In this document: in pieces, positions 42,353 through 55,341 of the stretch
How the letters are laid out: the number at the start of each line of letters is the position of its first letter
Numbering within the stretch: position 1 is the stretch's first letter
Source: Cladopsammia gracilis
Taxonomy: Eukaryota; Cnidaria; Anthozoa; Scleractinia; Dendrophylliidae
Direction of reading: 5' to 3'
Assembly: GCA_022457155.1 (NCBI GenBank)
Contig: JAJGOT010000901.1
Location: 95,271-159,270, forward strand
Length of the DNA stretch: 64,000 bases
Notes under the pieces: generated by a model
What the model was told of the DNA's origin: nothing
Database searches by the model: none
What the model saw: the letters and a program-made list of their open reading frames with translations, nothing else
Position numbers and translations under genes: made by a program

Positions 42353-43722
42353 CTACTTTTCTCGCTCGTATTAAATTCGCAGCTTCATGATCATCGCTCG
42401 CATAGCACTCGCGCGCGAAACTCAAATAGTAGAGCCTGCTCGCAGGCTAAACCGCCAGCTGATTCGTTGTTTTGTTTTGCAAATGTTACAAGGCACACTG
42501 CCAGTGTAGCATATATACGCATTTATTTTCTAAAAGAGCGGCTTCTTTATCTCAATTCTCTTTAATTATTAAATTGCCGTCAGAATTTTTTTCCGCTGTA
42601 GATTTTCTACGCGGTTTGAGCACAACAGTGGTTCCTTCAATGAGGCCCTGCCAGGGGGGGGTCCCGTGTCGCTTGTCTGAATTTTAAAATGTCCCGTGTC
42701 GGTGTTTTGTCAGTGGTTCATGTCGCTGTCGGAAATTAAAAGCAAATGAGACAGTAAAATGAGACGTGATTTTATTATTGAGTAATTATTTGCACGCGAA
42801 TGCTTTCAAAATCTTAGCAATTGCGAAATTCGCTGTCGTTTTATTTTAGCATTGGGGTCGCTTTCGGTAATTCATTGGAGCAGTCTGTCGTTCGTCGCTA
42901 GTTCGTGGCTCTCGTGTCGCCGTTTCAACGCCATGTCGCCTGTCGGAATTTACCCCTGGCAGGGCCTCTTCAATCTCACAAGGCGGTCGTGAAGGTTTTG
43001 AAGAAATCATTTTTGTGAAAGTAAAGTCTATAGAACTTTGTATATGCCGAAAATAGAAATAATTATTTACCAAACCTCGAACTCTGTGAAACAATATTCG
43101 ACTGAGGGCCTGTTTGTATGGTCTCGGGTACTTTGCCGAGTGTTTATATGAGAAATGTTGTCCCTGCTGACCGAGTCAAAGTTGACGCTGCTTAAATATT
43201 CACACCGCTGCGTAATTATTCAAATCTAAATACAGCTATCGTATACCTGTTCTTTTGACTTTGTTTCATTCATTCGATCACTGTGTGGGCTTTGCTGATT
43301 TACATTTTACTTCTGTAATGCGAATTTGTGTTCTTAAACCTAAAAACTTGGCATTCCGTGACACGCTGAACGCCGTGAGTTGTCCCGGGTAGGCGAGCCA
43401 AAGTGTTTATATGAGAAAAAGTTGTCCCGCCTGCCAGGGTTAACCTACCTGCCGAGGTGAGACAACTCGCCCAACCGAGTTGTCTCTCTCCCCCCCCCCC
43501 CCCCCCCCCCCGGAAACGAGTCACGATTCTCATGCAAACGGTTGGTTGGAAATTGAATACAAATTTACTGTAGTTATATGACTATGTGAACTGTATTGAC
43601 ACCAGTAAGGAGAATGTACATCTACAAATTAATTTTGATTTTGAGATTTTTAAAGCGGTTAACTTGTCATGAATGCCTAAGTCCTGGTCTTAACCTATGA
43701 ATTCTCCATCCTGGTCTCTTTA
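42353..43722. repeat. Right arm, inner block, of the inverted duplication
   Basis: Reverse complement of 37700-38733 plus a 327-bp inserted element. Mirrored open frames have the same translations apart from the insertion. Confidence 0.95.
42642..42968. mobile_element. 327-bp TIR element with 6-bp target duplication, right arm only
   Basis: Ends GAGGCCCTGCCAGG and CCTGGCAGGGCCTC. TTCAAT lies on both sides (42636-42641 and 42969-42974). The left arm has the intact empty site near 38445. The interior repeats GTGTCG and TGTCGC words. Confidence 0.92.
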
Positions 43723-44255
43723 CAGAGGGGGACATTGGGGTCTGCGGTATTGCGGTATTGGGCAATTTTTCATGCGGTATTTCGGTAATTCTAATATAAA
43801 ATTGCGGTATTGCGGTATTCCCAAAACCTGCGGGAATCCGTTTTTTAGCGTTTTGGTCGGTTTTAAAAATTATCCTCCAGTGTTTTACGACCCTTTTTGA
43901 TCCTTTTTCAGTTTCTTGTCGTCCTTGTCAAACTTGTCGTTTCGAAAACTCTTCGAAACAGCTCTTAGATCCTCTAATCCGTCACACCAGTTTATATTAC
44001 ATGAAAGGTGACAACACTTTGGTCGTTTTACAACCAAGTAAAGGTCATTAACTTGCCTTAACATTCGAAAAACAAAATCTAAGCAGATATTTGCGGAAAA
44101 TTTAATGAACAGAGTAGCGGTTTCGGTATTCTAATGATTTTGGACAAGGTTTTTGACGTATTGCGGTATTTGGCGATTTTTTTTGCGATATTACGGTATT
44201 TGTCAATTTTTTTGGCGGTATTGCGGTGTTCAGAACCCCGCAATGCCCCCCTCAG
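43723..44255. mobile_element. TIR element B, right-arm copy
   Basis: Inverse counterpart of 35818-36351. Here it is joined directly to sequence that in the left arm is separated from it by segment A on each side. Confidence 0.85.
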
Positions 44256-45900
44256 AACTTTTTCATGGTACCATTTGTTTTTCAATATTTTACAAGAGCT
44301 GAAAGGGTTGAACGATGGCATAACATTGCAATTTTCTTACACTGAACTACGTAATATACATTTAATTTCTGTATTGTTACCATTAAGTACTTCATGGTCT
44401 TCGTTACACGAGACGTATTTGACAATGATTGAACAATATATCGGCTCAGAGCCCATGCAGCAAAAGACAGTATTATCAACGAAAAACACTTTTAAAATCT
44501 AGAAAGAGCTAGTGGAAACTAAATAGGACTTTCAGTTTTAAAGGTATTTTTTCCACGTTTTAAACTCGCAAACAAGTTGTCTTAGAAAGATATCATTGAG
44601 TTTCTAAATATTGCTCATCCACACGATATTTAACAAATTGACGTCAGTTTTTTATGCGTCTGTCCTGTTATTGATGATAAAATTCGTCATAACATTGTCA
44701 AAGTTAAAACGCCAAAACTGATGTTGAAACGAAGGAAGGAAATGCAAGATGCGATCGCCACAAAACCAGAATTTCATAGCCATAATTCGGAGAAACACGG
44801 GCTCGTAAATTAAAAGTTTGAGTGGAGTAAGTCAGAAACACATATTAGAAAAATTGAATTTTTAAACTAACCTTTATTCCGGTTAAAATTGTTCTCAAAT
44901 AATCCGTTGAAACAAGGTTCAGTTCGCCTCCGGTAAAGCTTATTTCAGCGACTCACAGCACTATAATCCTGCTCACCTCCAATTTTCAGCTCTGGATTCT
45001 CAACAAACATCTTCATCTTTCCGCTTTAAGGTTGTGTTTTAGCTTCTTGAGGTTCATCTCATCTATTTTGGACGATTTTGTCATTAAATAATTCTGGATT
45101 TGTGAAAGAATTCTCGTCACAAAAAGCGCAGCGCTGACAAGTTTGGAAAAAACTTTCGCTGATATATAATGGCGTCAGTTTTATCGTTTTATGCGTCCGT
45201 ACTCTTATTGATAATAAAAATTAGCCAATCAGCGCGCGAGAATTCGCACAGTTATTGTAAAAATTATACTTTCCTGCTTTCCTTTATAGTTATTACTGAG
45301 TTGCTTTTGTTGAAGTTCAAGTTGTTTTGATGTTAAGTTAATGATACTAAAACTGCGAAGTCAGTTAAAATGAGAAATCGTTGAATTCTGTTTTAATAAT
45401 TTTGTAATGTCACCTCCAAATCAAAGCTTGCATGCAGGTTTTAGTCCACCATGAAAGAACTCGGCAGAACCCGTTTTCGTTACACTTCAAGGAATAATTC
45501 ACGGATGAATTGCTAAAGCCTTTTACTCTTAATTCACTCGGGTAATTTGGTTTTAGTTTATGAGGCTGTGGATAGAATTTTAAAGTGTGTCCTGTTAAAT
45601 GAAAGCCACTCAGCATTACTTTCCTGTGATGCTGTTTGTTGTACAATCTGATTCTAACTTTTGAGTCTGAGGTTGAAATACCAAGGTGCGGACATTTAAG
45701 TAAAAACTATTGCGCAGTTCTTTCCTGTGGTGCTGTTCATTGAAAGCTAAGCCACTAAGCAGTATCTTCCAGTGCTACTGTTTTATATATTGCACAAGGC
45801 GGTTCCAACTTTGAGTCAGTCTGTAGATGAAATCCTGAAGTGCGACCATAGCAGTACTTTTCTGTGGTGCTCCTGTGGTGCTCCTGTGGTGCTCCTGTGG

Positions 45901-46037
45901 TGCTCTGACTAACACCTCGGCAATAAAGAGATCGAGCTTTTCATTCAAATACAGTTTTGCTTGACGTTTTCACTCTTTTAAAAATGCATTTGTATGAAAA
46001 GCTCGATCTCTTTATTGCCGAGGAATTAGTCAGAGCA
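45901..46037. mobile_element. Foldback, mirror of 32691-32827
   Basis: Same TGCTCTGACTAA palindrome with GCAATAAAGAGATCGAGC arms, in the right arm. Confidence 0.9.
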
Positions 46038-46605
46038 ACTTGAAGGGAGTAATAATTTTAGTCTGACGAAACTTTTAGTGGTAATTTAATGATAATTTGT
46101 GAGACCTATGGAATGTTTTGACCGCTTATATTTCAAACATGATAAAACACGTGTTAAAAATGTTTTAGCGAATTATTCAAAATCGAACAGTTTAATTTGT
46201 TTGTCGCGGGTAGCCCCAAAATCGAAAGATATTTGGAAAAAACTGTTTTTCGCCATATTTGTTTACCGTTGTTATGGAAACGCTGATTAGCATAAAAAGA
46301 ACATCATCCAAAACTTTCAAATTCAGATTTATTGAGCTAAAGTAAGATTATGTTATACAAGCGCATTCAAAAAGGTAAGTGTGACCCAAAAAAACTACTT
46401 GGAGCCACCTTAAAGGGAACCTCCATTGTTATACCAAATTACGTTAAATTGTTGGAAATGAAGTCTAAATTATTTTTTTTTTTTTTAAATAGGTGCAAAT
46501 ATAATTTTAGTGTACAAAAAAATGGATACGAATATCGCCTGTTTTCGCTTTTAAATTTCTCACGCGTCGCCATTTTGAATATTTATGACGTTTTACGGTT
46601 GTCTA

Positions 46606-47317
46606 AAGGCTGGTTCTCATATAATCGTCCCGGTCGTCCCGGTCGTCCGAGTCGTTTCAAAAAGTGCACGGACGACCGGGACGATTATATGAGAACACTT
46701 CTGAGACGACCCGGGACGATCGCAAACGACCCGGACGACTGGGACGATCGCGGTCGCTTGGATAGAACTGTGTTCTATCCGGACGACTGGGACGATCGTG
46801 AATAATCGGGGACGATCATATGAGAACTACTCTCAGGCGACCGGGACGACTGAGGCGACCTAAGCGACCCAAATCTACCCCAGAATGCAGTATTATTGCC
46901 CAAAACATGTTGTCGGGCACAGTTTACGACTGCGCTATTGACGTTCGAGACGACCGGGACGATCATATGAGAACCCAAATCGCTTGAGTCGTCCCGATAA
47001 ACTGTGTTCGACAACATGTTTTGGGCAATAATACTGCATTCTGGGGTAGATTTGGGTTGCTTCGATCGCCTCAGTCGTCCCGGTCGCCTGAGAGTAGTTC
47101 TCATATGATCGTCCCCGATTATTCACGATCGTCTCAGTCGTCCGGATAGAACACAGTTCTATCCAAGCGATCGCGATCGTCCCAGTCGTCCGGGTCGCTT
47201 GCGATCGTCCCGGGTCGTCTCAGAAGTGTTCTCATATAATCGTCCCGGTCGTCCGTGCACTTTTAGAAACGACTCGGACGACCGGGACGACCGGGACGAT
47301 CATATGAGAACCAGCCT
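46606..47317. mobile_element. 712-bp foldback, mirror of 31411-32122
   Basis: Same GATCGTCCCGGTCGTC-rich arms in the right arm of the duplication. Confidence 0.92.
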
Positions 47318-47356
47318 TATGAGAACCAGTCTTAATAGACCATGGTAGAGTCTACC

Positions 47357-47670
47357 TTCTATAGCTCAGAAGGAGGTCGGACACTTACTGAGAATTATAT
47401 AACGTAATGTCGACACTTAGAATTTTATTTTCAATAAATTTTTAAGTGTAAAAAAGAAAATCTAAAATCCCCACTCAGGATTGAACCTGTGACCTCAGAT
47501 TGGCTTAGGCTTACATAGCCTACCGCACCACTGTACCACCTAGCTTCTCGGGTTGCTTAGTCCTAAATTTAACTATATAAACTGCTGACCCCAACCTCAA
47601 CTGCAAGCCAACCTGTTACTCCGTTATATAAGTCTCAATAAGGTGTCCGACCTCCTTCTGAGCTATAGAA
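47357..47670. mobile_element. TIR element with tRNA-like interior, mirror of 31058-31371
   Basis: TTCTATAGCTCAGAAGGAGG ends preserved. One base differs near TTAGGCTTACATAGCC. Confidence 0.9.
47468..47550 (-). other. tRNA-like sequence, mirror copy
   Basis: Minus-strand A-box-like TGGTACAGTGG and B box GGTTCAATCC; see 31178-31260. Confidence 0.55.
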
Positions 47671-47684
47671 TCTAGCAATTAACA

Positions 47685-47857
47685 TAGGCCATTTCCGAGT
47701 TGCCTTTAGCCTCTCTATCAAAGCGAGGCTAGGTGCGAAACCTTTCATATGAAAATAAGTTTTATTTGCATGTGATTGAAAACTTATTTTCATATGAAAG
47801 GTTTCGCACCTAGCCTCGCTTTGATAGAGAGGCTAAAGGCAACTCGGAAATGGCCTA
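47685..47857. mobile_element. Near-perfect palindrome, mirror of 30871-31043
   Basis: Same arms in the right arm. Confidence 0.95.
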
Positions 47858-48212
47858 TTGTTGCATACAAAAGAACTCCGATTCTTAACAATAGCGGCAA
47901 CCGTAACACGTCATAAATATTCAAAATGGCAGCGAGCAGGAAATTTAAAAGCGAAAATAGGCGATATTTATATCCATTTTTTTACACTAAAGTTATATTT
48001 CATCTTTTCTTTTAAAAATTTTAAATTTCGACCTTATTTCCAACATTTAACGTCAATTTGTTCTGACAATGGAGGTTCCCTTTAAGCTTATTTGTCCGTT
48101 GTCATGGGTCATTTGTCAGTTGTCAGTAGACCATATCCAGAATCTCTAATGAAACAAAATGCAAACAATAGCGTCATCAAAGATTTGCCAACCGTATAGG
48201 GTTGCATGTCCG

Positions 48213-48348
48213 TAACCGGTGAGAACCGGTTTTGTTCGTATTAATAATTAACGTCTTGTGCATCGACTCAACCGACACACCCATGTTTCAGATACACGAG
48301 AATAATCAATCTAAATAGTGTATTGGATAACTCTCAAGCATTTTTATC
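48213..48348 (+). promoter_or_regulatory. Promoter region of inner right acidic-tail gene
   Basis: TAACCGGTGAGAACCGGTTT lies at 48213-48232, with two opposed AACCGGT half-sites resembling the AACCGGTT consensus of Grainyhead/TFCP2 factors. AATCAATCTAAATAGTG lies just upstream of the ATG in the position of the TATAAATAG word of the outer gene. The same layout occurs in every full-length copy. Confidence 0.5.
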
Positions 48349-49263
48349 ATGGCTCAGGCGATGGATCCTGAAGAGACCATCTTTGTACAAACAGATCCTA
48401 CATTCAATATTGTCCTTGAAGCTCTGACGGAACTGAAGAATCAAGATCGACTAGAAGTTACATATCTCAAGACTGCGCGCCTTCACGATATTGAAAGTAA
48501 TAACAAAAACGAGGATCTAAACTTCATATTTGGCGGTCCGTCTGGATTTTCTAGGACAGCTTCCTCAGTTGCACGTATGTGCATGCTAGAGGCAACAAAT
48601 ATCGCAGCAGAATTATGGCCACGGATCGGACACCATTCTCAGCAAAGAAACCAGGCGAAGTGGATCAATAATGTCATCGTAAATCTTGAGAATTTTATCC
48701 TTGCAAACAACGAGGCAGATGCGAGAAGATATTGGAGCAAATACGATCAACTCTACCCACACTTCCTCATACAACATGCAATCCTGGCTGAACAAATTGG
48801 TAGACAAATTAGTTTGCCAAGTATGATGATTATTATTTGGGGTAACTTCACTGAGGTCATTGAGATAAGCACAACATTTAATGCCACTCGAAGAAATCAG
48901 CCTGATAACTCTTTCAATAGCTACGTTCACGTCCTCTGTATGGTGCGTTCAATTAAACAAGGAAAAGATGGGCCAAATACCGAGCGGTTGAAAGATCTAA
49001 TAAAACCAAACCCCATCATCAACTCGTATTGTGCTGATACCGAGAAAGATGTAACTGATGCTTTGAAACACCTGGAAATTAAAGAAGAAGAAAAAGAGAA
49101 GAAGATTAAAGAAGAAGAAGAAGAAGAAAAAAAAGAAGAAGAAGAAGAAGAAGAAGAAGAAGAAGAAGAAGAAGAAGAAGAAGGAGAAGAAGAAGAAAAA
49201 GAAGAAGAAGAAGAAAAAGAAGAAGAAGAAAAAGAAAACAACGACGCCGAACAAACGAAATAG
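48349..49263 (+). CDS. Acidic-tail family gene, inner right copy (304 aa)
   Basis: Body identical to 29459-30379. Landmarks by residue: IFVQTDP 11-17, FGG 61-63, ASSVARMCML 71-80, LWPRIG 89-94, ARRYWSKYDQLYPHFLI 125-141, SMMIII and FTEVIEI ~148-163. The Glu-rich tail begins at about 243 and is encoded by GAA repeats, two codons shorter than in the mirror copy. No membrane segment, signal peptide or known catalytic motif. The acidic tail recalls those of chromatin and nucleolar proteins, but that is only an analogy. Single exon, TATA-like word close to the ATG. Confidence 0.8.
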   Translation: MAQAMDPEETIFVQTDPTFNIVLEALTELKNQDRLEVTYLKTARLHDIESNNKNEDLNFIFGGPSGFSRTASSVARMCMLEATNIAAELWPRIGHHSQQRNQAKWINNVIVNLENFILANNEADARRYWSKYDQLYPHFLIQHAILAEQIGRQISLPSMMIIIWGNFTEVIEISTTFNATRRNQPDNSFNSYVHVLCMVRSIKQGKDGPNTERLKDLIKPNPIINSYCADTEKDVTDALKHLEIKEEEKEKKIKEEEEEEKKEEEEEEEEEEEEEEEEGEEEEKEEEEEKEEEEKENNDAEQTK

Positions 49264-49442
49264 TCACGCTTTTGTAATTTGGACTTTCTTTTAATTTTTA
49301 AGTCTGTGAATTAGTTAAAAGACTCAAACCTTACGACTGCACTTACATGTAATAGGAGGTTTAATAGAGTTTTCTAGACTCATATAACACTGATAGAGGA
49401 CAAAGAGACTTCAACCGTATTTTACTCATGGTAGAATTTTAA

Positions 49443-49839
49443 TTAAAAATATTATAAGCGCGACGTTTCGGTGTCGTACTGACACCATTATCAAGCGAAA
49501 GCGAAAGATAGAAAAAGGACGCGTTTACAAGCGAAAGGAAATCTGCATACTCTATACAAAAAGCTTAGCCCTGAGGGAATCTGACTGTTTGTTTAGGGAT
49601 GGCTTGTGCTCTCTAATCAGGAGCATTTCATACAAAAGGCAGTCAAATCCCTAAACAAACAGTCAGATTCCCTTAGGGCTAAGCTTTTTGTATAGAGTAT
49701 GCAGATTTTCTTTCGCTTGTAAACGCGTCCTTTTTCTATCTTTCGCTTTCGCTTGACAATGGTGTCAGTACGACACAGAAACGTCGCGCTTATAATATTT
49801 TTAACCATCTGTATTTGCAAATACACTTTGATTAAGAAT
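49443..49839. mobile_element. Long foldback, mirror of 28889-29285
   Basis: Same ~155-bp arms, interrupting the 3'-flank module of the inner right gene. Confidence 0.8.
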
Positions 49840-50302
49840 TTTAATTAAGAAGACAATGCCTGTAATTTTTTAAAGCTTTAAAAGCGGTCTCAACTCAAAT
49901 GATCAAATAAAGACTCATAATTGCACAATCTGAGACTTTATTATTGTCACTGTTTAGCCAGACTTTGTATGTCAAAATTGTTGTGCGCAGTATTTTTTCA
50001 TGGTACCATTTGTTCTAACTTTTGAGTCTGTTGATGAAATCCTATGGTGTGACCATTCAAATGAAACCTCTTCAGCAGTACTTTTTCATGGTACCATTTG
50101 TTTTTCAATATTTTACAAGATGAAATTTACGATTTTTCTTGAATCATTAATTTGGCACTCTTGGGAGTTAACGGGTTGAACGGTAGTTCAATGTATAAAA
50201 ATTGCAATGTTATGCCACGTAATATACATTTCATTTCTGGGTATATACTTCATGGTAGTTTTAATTTATGCACGTCAAAGAATCCGGCACTTACTTAGGG
50301 CT

Positions 50303-50403
50303 AAAAACTCATTTTAAAATGGTTAGCTTTTATTTACTGTTATGGATATCACTACCCATAACAGTAAATAATAGCTAACCATTTTAAAATGAGTTTTTAG
50401 GAT
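50303..50403. mobile_element. Foldback, mirror of 28325-28425
   Basis: Same arms with CTCATTTTAAAATGGTTAGC. Confidence 0.9.
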
Positions 50404-50750
50404 CCCAATATGATAGGATCCCTATATGGTGTGTTACAATGAAGTATATACCCATTTCTGAGCTGTTATCATTCCGTACTTCATGGTCTTCGTTACACGA
50501 GACGTATTTGACAATATTGAACAATATATCGGCTCAGAGCCCATGCAGCAAAAGACAGTATTATTCACGAAAAACACTGCTAAAATCGAGAAAGAGCTAG
50601 TGGAAGCTAAATAAGACTTTCAGTTTTAAAGGTATTTTTAATAACAATAAGGCAAAGTAGGAAAGTATAATATATCGTGTGGATGAGCAATATTTAGAAA
50701 CTCAATGATATCTTTCTAAGACAAATTGTTTGCGAGTTTAAAACGTGGTT

Positions 50751-52101
50751 CTAACTTTTGAGTCTGTGGATGAAATCCTTTAAAGTGTGACCATTCAAAT
50801 GAAAGCTACTGAGCAGTACTTTCCTGTGGTACTGTTTATTATGCTGTACAAGGTGGTTCTAACTTTTGAGTCTGTGGATGAAATCCTTTAAAGTGTGACC
50901 ATTCAAATGAAAGCTACTGAGCAGTACTTTCCTGTGGTACTGTTTATTATGCTGTACAAGGTGGTTCTAACTTTTGAGTCTGTGGATGAAATCCTTTAAA
51001 GTGTGACCATTCAAATGAAAGCTACTGAGCAGTACTTTCCTGTGGTACTGTTTATTATGCTGTACAAGGTGGTTCTAACTTTTGAGTCTGTGGATGAAAT
51101 CCTTTAAAGTGTGACCATTCAAATGAAAGCTACTGAGCAGTACTTTGCTGTGGTACTGTTTATTATGCTGTACAAGGTGGTTCTAACTTTTGAGTCTGTG
51201 GATGAAATCCTTTAAAGTGTGACCATTCAAATGAAAGCTATTGAGCAGTACTTTCCTGTGGTAATGTTTATTATGCTATACAAGGTGGTTCTAACTTTTG
51301 AGTCTGTGGATGAAATCCTAAAGTGTGACCATTCAAATGAAAGCTACTGAGCAGTACTTTCCTGTGGTGCTGTTTATTATGCTGTACAAGGTGGTTCTAA
51401 CTTTTGTGTCTGTAGATGAAATCCTAAAGTGTGACCATTCAAATGAAAGCTACGGAGGAGTACTTTCCTGTGGTGCTGTTTATTATGCTGTAAAATGTGG
51501 TTCTAACTTTTGAGTCTGTGGTTGAAATCTCAAGGTGCGAACCTTCAAGTGAAAACTATTGAGTAGTTCTTTCCTGTGGTACTGTTTATTGAAAGCCACT
51601 AAGCAGTATCTTCCGGTGCTACTGTTTTATATACTGCACAAGGTGGTTCTAACTTTGAGTCTGTGGATGATATCCTGAAGTGCGATCGACCATTCAAATG
51701 AAAGCTATTGAGCAGTACTTTCCTGTGCAAGGTGGTTCTAACTTTTGAGTCTGTGGAAGAAATCCTAAAGTGGGACCATTCAAATGAAAGCTATTGAGCA
51801 GTACTTTTCTGTGCAGGTACTGTTTATTATGCTGTACAAGGTGGTTCTAACTTTTGAGTCTGTGGAAGAAATCCTACACGGAGTGAGTACATATGTATTC
51901 AAACAGTATTTTTATGTGGTTTATTATGATGTTCATCGTGATAGTTTGAAACTTTTGAGTCTGTGGATGTCGGAAATCCTAAAGTGTGACCATTCAATTG
52001 AAAGCTATTGAGCAGCACTTTTCTGTGGTACTGTTTATTATGCTGTACAAGGCGGTTCTACTTTTGAGTCTGTGGATGGAACCCCAAACTGTGACCAATC
52101 T
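50751..52101. repeat. 108-bp satellite array, mirror copy
   Basis: Same number and order of units as 26627-27977, so the array has not changed unit number since the arms were last homogenised. Confidence 0.95.
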
Positions 52102-53033
52102 AATTTTGAATAAATGTGAATATGTACAAGAAAATTGGTTGAGAGATAATCAACCAACTGCAAGTGTATACTAGTAAAATTTAGGTAAAACATTAACTGC
52201 AATAAAAACACTATACTGTAAGAAAAAATGAGCTGAGAGTTGTTCCTTAAAAAATACTGATTTCCCTCGTAAAAAGGTAATCTTTACAAGCAGCCACCGT
52301 GAATGTTCTTCCCCGCTTCAGCTGCCCGTTGAAAAAATGCATGGAGTTAATTAAAGTCCACTTATCTGGTTTTCCTAGAATGCAGCTTTATTTAGATTTT
52401 GTCATTTGGACGCTCCTGATAGCCACAAGTCCGAAGGACCGAATCGGCATCGTCGGCCAGAAAAGAAGCCGTGGGAAAAATGTCTTCATTCTGACTGCAC
52501 TAACACAAGACATTCAATGTGAACTAGTTTATTAATGATGAGTCAGTCAGTTGTCTGATGAATGAATCCTAACAGGTCCTAATAACATATGTCTATTCTC
52601 GTGATCCCTGTAAATTACATTTTAATAACATATTTCAACAGTTCAGGAAATTGTTAACACCCAGGGTACTTAACAGATTGTCATGTCGACATTACTAAAA
52701 TTATCTCGCAAAGGGGGGAGGAAGAAGGGGTCACGGGCACCCTAGGACCCCCCTAGCTACGCCCCTGAAAATATACCATTCGCGATTTAGGAGTAACACT
52801 TATTTTACCACAATTGCCGCTAAACTCGCAATCTGATTGGTCGACGTGAGTGGTAAATAAGAGTCCAGACAACGATGCTGACGCTAACATCACGCGCGCT
52901 TGAAAAAAAAAAAACAATCAGATTGCGAGAAAGTTATAGACAACGCTTGCTCTTTCTTTGCTGTCACGTTTGTAACAAGACTTCGATTTTTCATTGTATT
53001 TTTTTCTAAATATCGTTGTAAAAAAACAAATTT

Positions 53034-53212
53034 CCACCGGTTTTCCGTGGTGTGGACTCTTATTTACCACGATTTACGTCATCACATGGTCAAAATTTGT
53101 TGCTGACTCACTTGGCTGCGCCTCGTGAATCCACAGCATTTTGACCATGTGATGACGTAAATCGTGGTAAATAAGAGTCCACACCACGGGAAACCGGTGT
53201 AAATTTGTTAAT
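53034..53212. mobile_element. Foldback, mirror of 25516-25694
   Basis: Same CCGTGGTGTGGACTCTTATT arms. Confidence 0.9.
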
Positions 53213-54307
53213 TACTCATGCGCGCAGCGGCAGGAGTCTAGGTTTTGAGCGAGTTTCTTTTCGTAGTCAAAAATTGCCTTGTTTTTTTTTTAAAGTTTCC
53301 CGTATCCCGCGGGACGACTTTCACTGGTCTGATTGGTTGACACGCGACCTCGTGATTTCGGCGTGCCCGTAATCACGTTCTTGTTTTCAAATAGCCGAGT
53401 CAAGCCTCTAGCATTTGGACTTTACCGGAAAAGTAATTACATTTTTCGATGGGAATTTATATTGATATCAATTTGTGATTGACTTTTTCTTTGTGTTCTC
53501 GCTAATTTTGGAGAAATGCTTATAAAACGTGTTCAAATTCAGTTGTAATAAATGATATCTGATATTATGTAAATAAAACAAGACTTACATGTCACGCAAA
53601 ATTCGTTGAGTGGGAAGGGGTGCGTGACGCAGTTAAAATAAACTCTAAAACTTGCTTATGCAAGCGCATGAGCATAGGCTATCAGTGTAGCCTCTTGTTC
53701 TTTTATTAAAACAATAGAATATTAGAACACAAAAGAACGACAATACAATAGAAAACAATAGCATAAAATATATTAGAATAAATAATTTTACCCAATACAA
53801 TGGAGGTGTACAATGGAGCTGACATCCTAAATTGGGCATCATATGCCTGAAAATACAACCAAAAAGACAACAAGTGACCTTAATGTGTTTTGCAGATGGG
53901 CCAAATCTGTAAACGACTGGACGACATACAACCACAAAAACTGGACAAGATTTTAGCTCACTTTGTTTTAAAAGTACATAAACAAAACGGAGACGTTTTA
54001 GCCTGATACGGCTAACTTCACTGTTCAGAAGCATTGACCGTTTTTTTTACGTGGACAAGGAACTTACAGACATACAATTTTCCACAGACAGAGAAGCTTT
54101 GTCTTCCAAAATTGAGAAGACAGAACGTCGCGCAGGCAAAAGTCAAAGACCAAATAAAGCCGTCTGACTAAGCCAGGATGAAATCCAGCAGTTGTGGGAA
54201 AAAGATATGAGACAGTTGGAGACCATTCGCCGCGAAGCCTTTTGCGTACCATCTGGTTTAACAACACTATGTCCTTTGGCTGGCGGGCTCGTGATGAACA
54301 CCACTGA

Positions 54308-54659
54308 CAATCGATTGAGTTCGAACTCAAACAAAAAATATTGTCAATCGAACTCAATCGAACGTTCGATTTTCGAACTCTTGATTTTTGTAAAACTGGT
54401 TTTGAAAATCAATAACATGTTCTTGGAGGCTCGAGTGTCACTTCAGTATACCCGGGAGTGTAGCACGTGTTTTTCGTAAACACAATCTTATGGATTGAGA
54501 TCGGTTGGGTTCGATTTGTTCGATTGAGTTCGGTTGGTTCGGAAATCGAACTCACACAAAATTCGTTGTTCAATTTCGTTCCATTGCCGAACTCAATCGA
54601 ACTCAATCCACGGATTGAGTTCGATTGAGTTCGATTTCCGAACGTTCGATTTACTATGC
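54308..54659. repeat. GAACTCAATCGAA repeat cluster, mirror copy
   Basis: Same clustered words as 24069-24420 with single-base differences. Confidence 0.75.
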
Positions 54660-55209
54660 CGACTTAAGACCATCCTTCGTTGCCAGTTCCCGGCCAGTTC
54701 AGGCCTAGAAGTCAGCCATCGGAAGGCGGCTTCTGTGTGGTCGAACGTCATATCACTCTTAATCGATACGATAAAAGGAAAATCAATTTGAGAAATACTA
54801 AATATAAACTGTGGACAGTCAATTGATTTGTAAAAAATATTCCTTGGAGGTAAAAACAAGTAGTTGTATAATAAATGAATCCTAAAATGACATCATCAAA
54901 TTAGCATTTTGTAACTTCAAATCTCAGTCTATAACTCACTAACGCTACGTTAAAAACAAGAAATACTTCACTATTCGACTTTTCAACGTACATAGAGTTG
55001 ATTAAGCGAAAAAAAAATTGGGGTTAGGTGCACTTTAAGGGAAAAATATGTTACGTGAGTTGTCTTTATAAGGTCTTATTTGTCCGTTGTCATGGGTCAT
55101 TTGTCATTTGTCAGTTGTCAGTAAACCATATCCAGGCCCTCTAATGAAACAAAAACCAAACAATTGCGTCATCAAAGATTCGCCTACCTTATAGAATATT
55201 GCATGTCCA

Positions 55210-55341
55210 TAACCGGTGAGAAACGGTTTTGTTCGTATTCATCGTCTTGTGCATCGACTCAACCGACTCGCCCATGTTTCAAATACACAAGAATAATCAA
55301 TATAAATAGTGTACTGGATATAACTCTCAAGCATTTTTATT
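55210..55341 (+). promoter_or_regulatory. Promoter region of outer right acidic-tail gene
   Basis: TAACCGGTGAGAAACGGTTT at 55210-55229, then TATAAATAG at 55301-55309, about 33 bp before the ATG. If the TATA word is used, the transcript would begin almost at the start codon. Confidence 0.55.

Larger units (their letters stand above)
46410..48085. mobile_element. TTAA-flanked composite element, mirror of 30643-32318
   Basis: Same TIRs and the same three nested inserts in mirrored order, so the nesting predates the inverted duplication. Confidence 0.85.
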
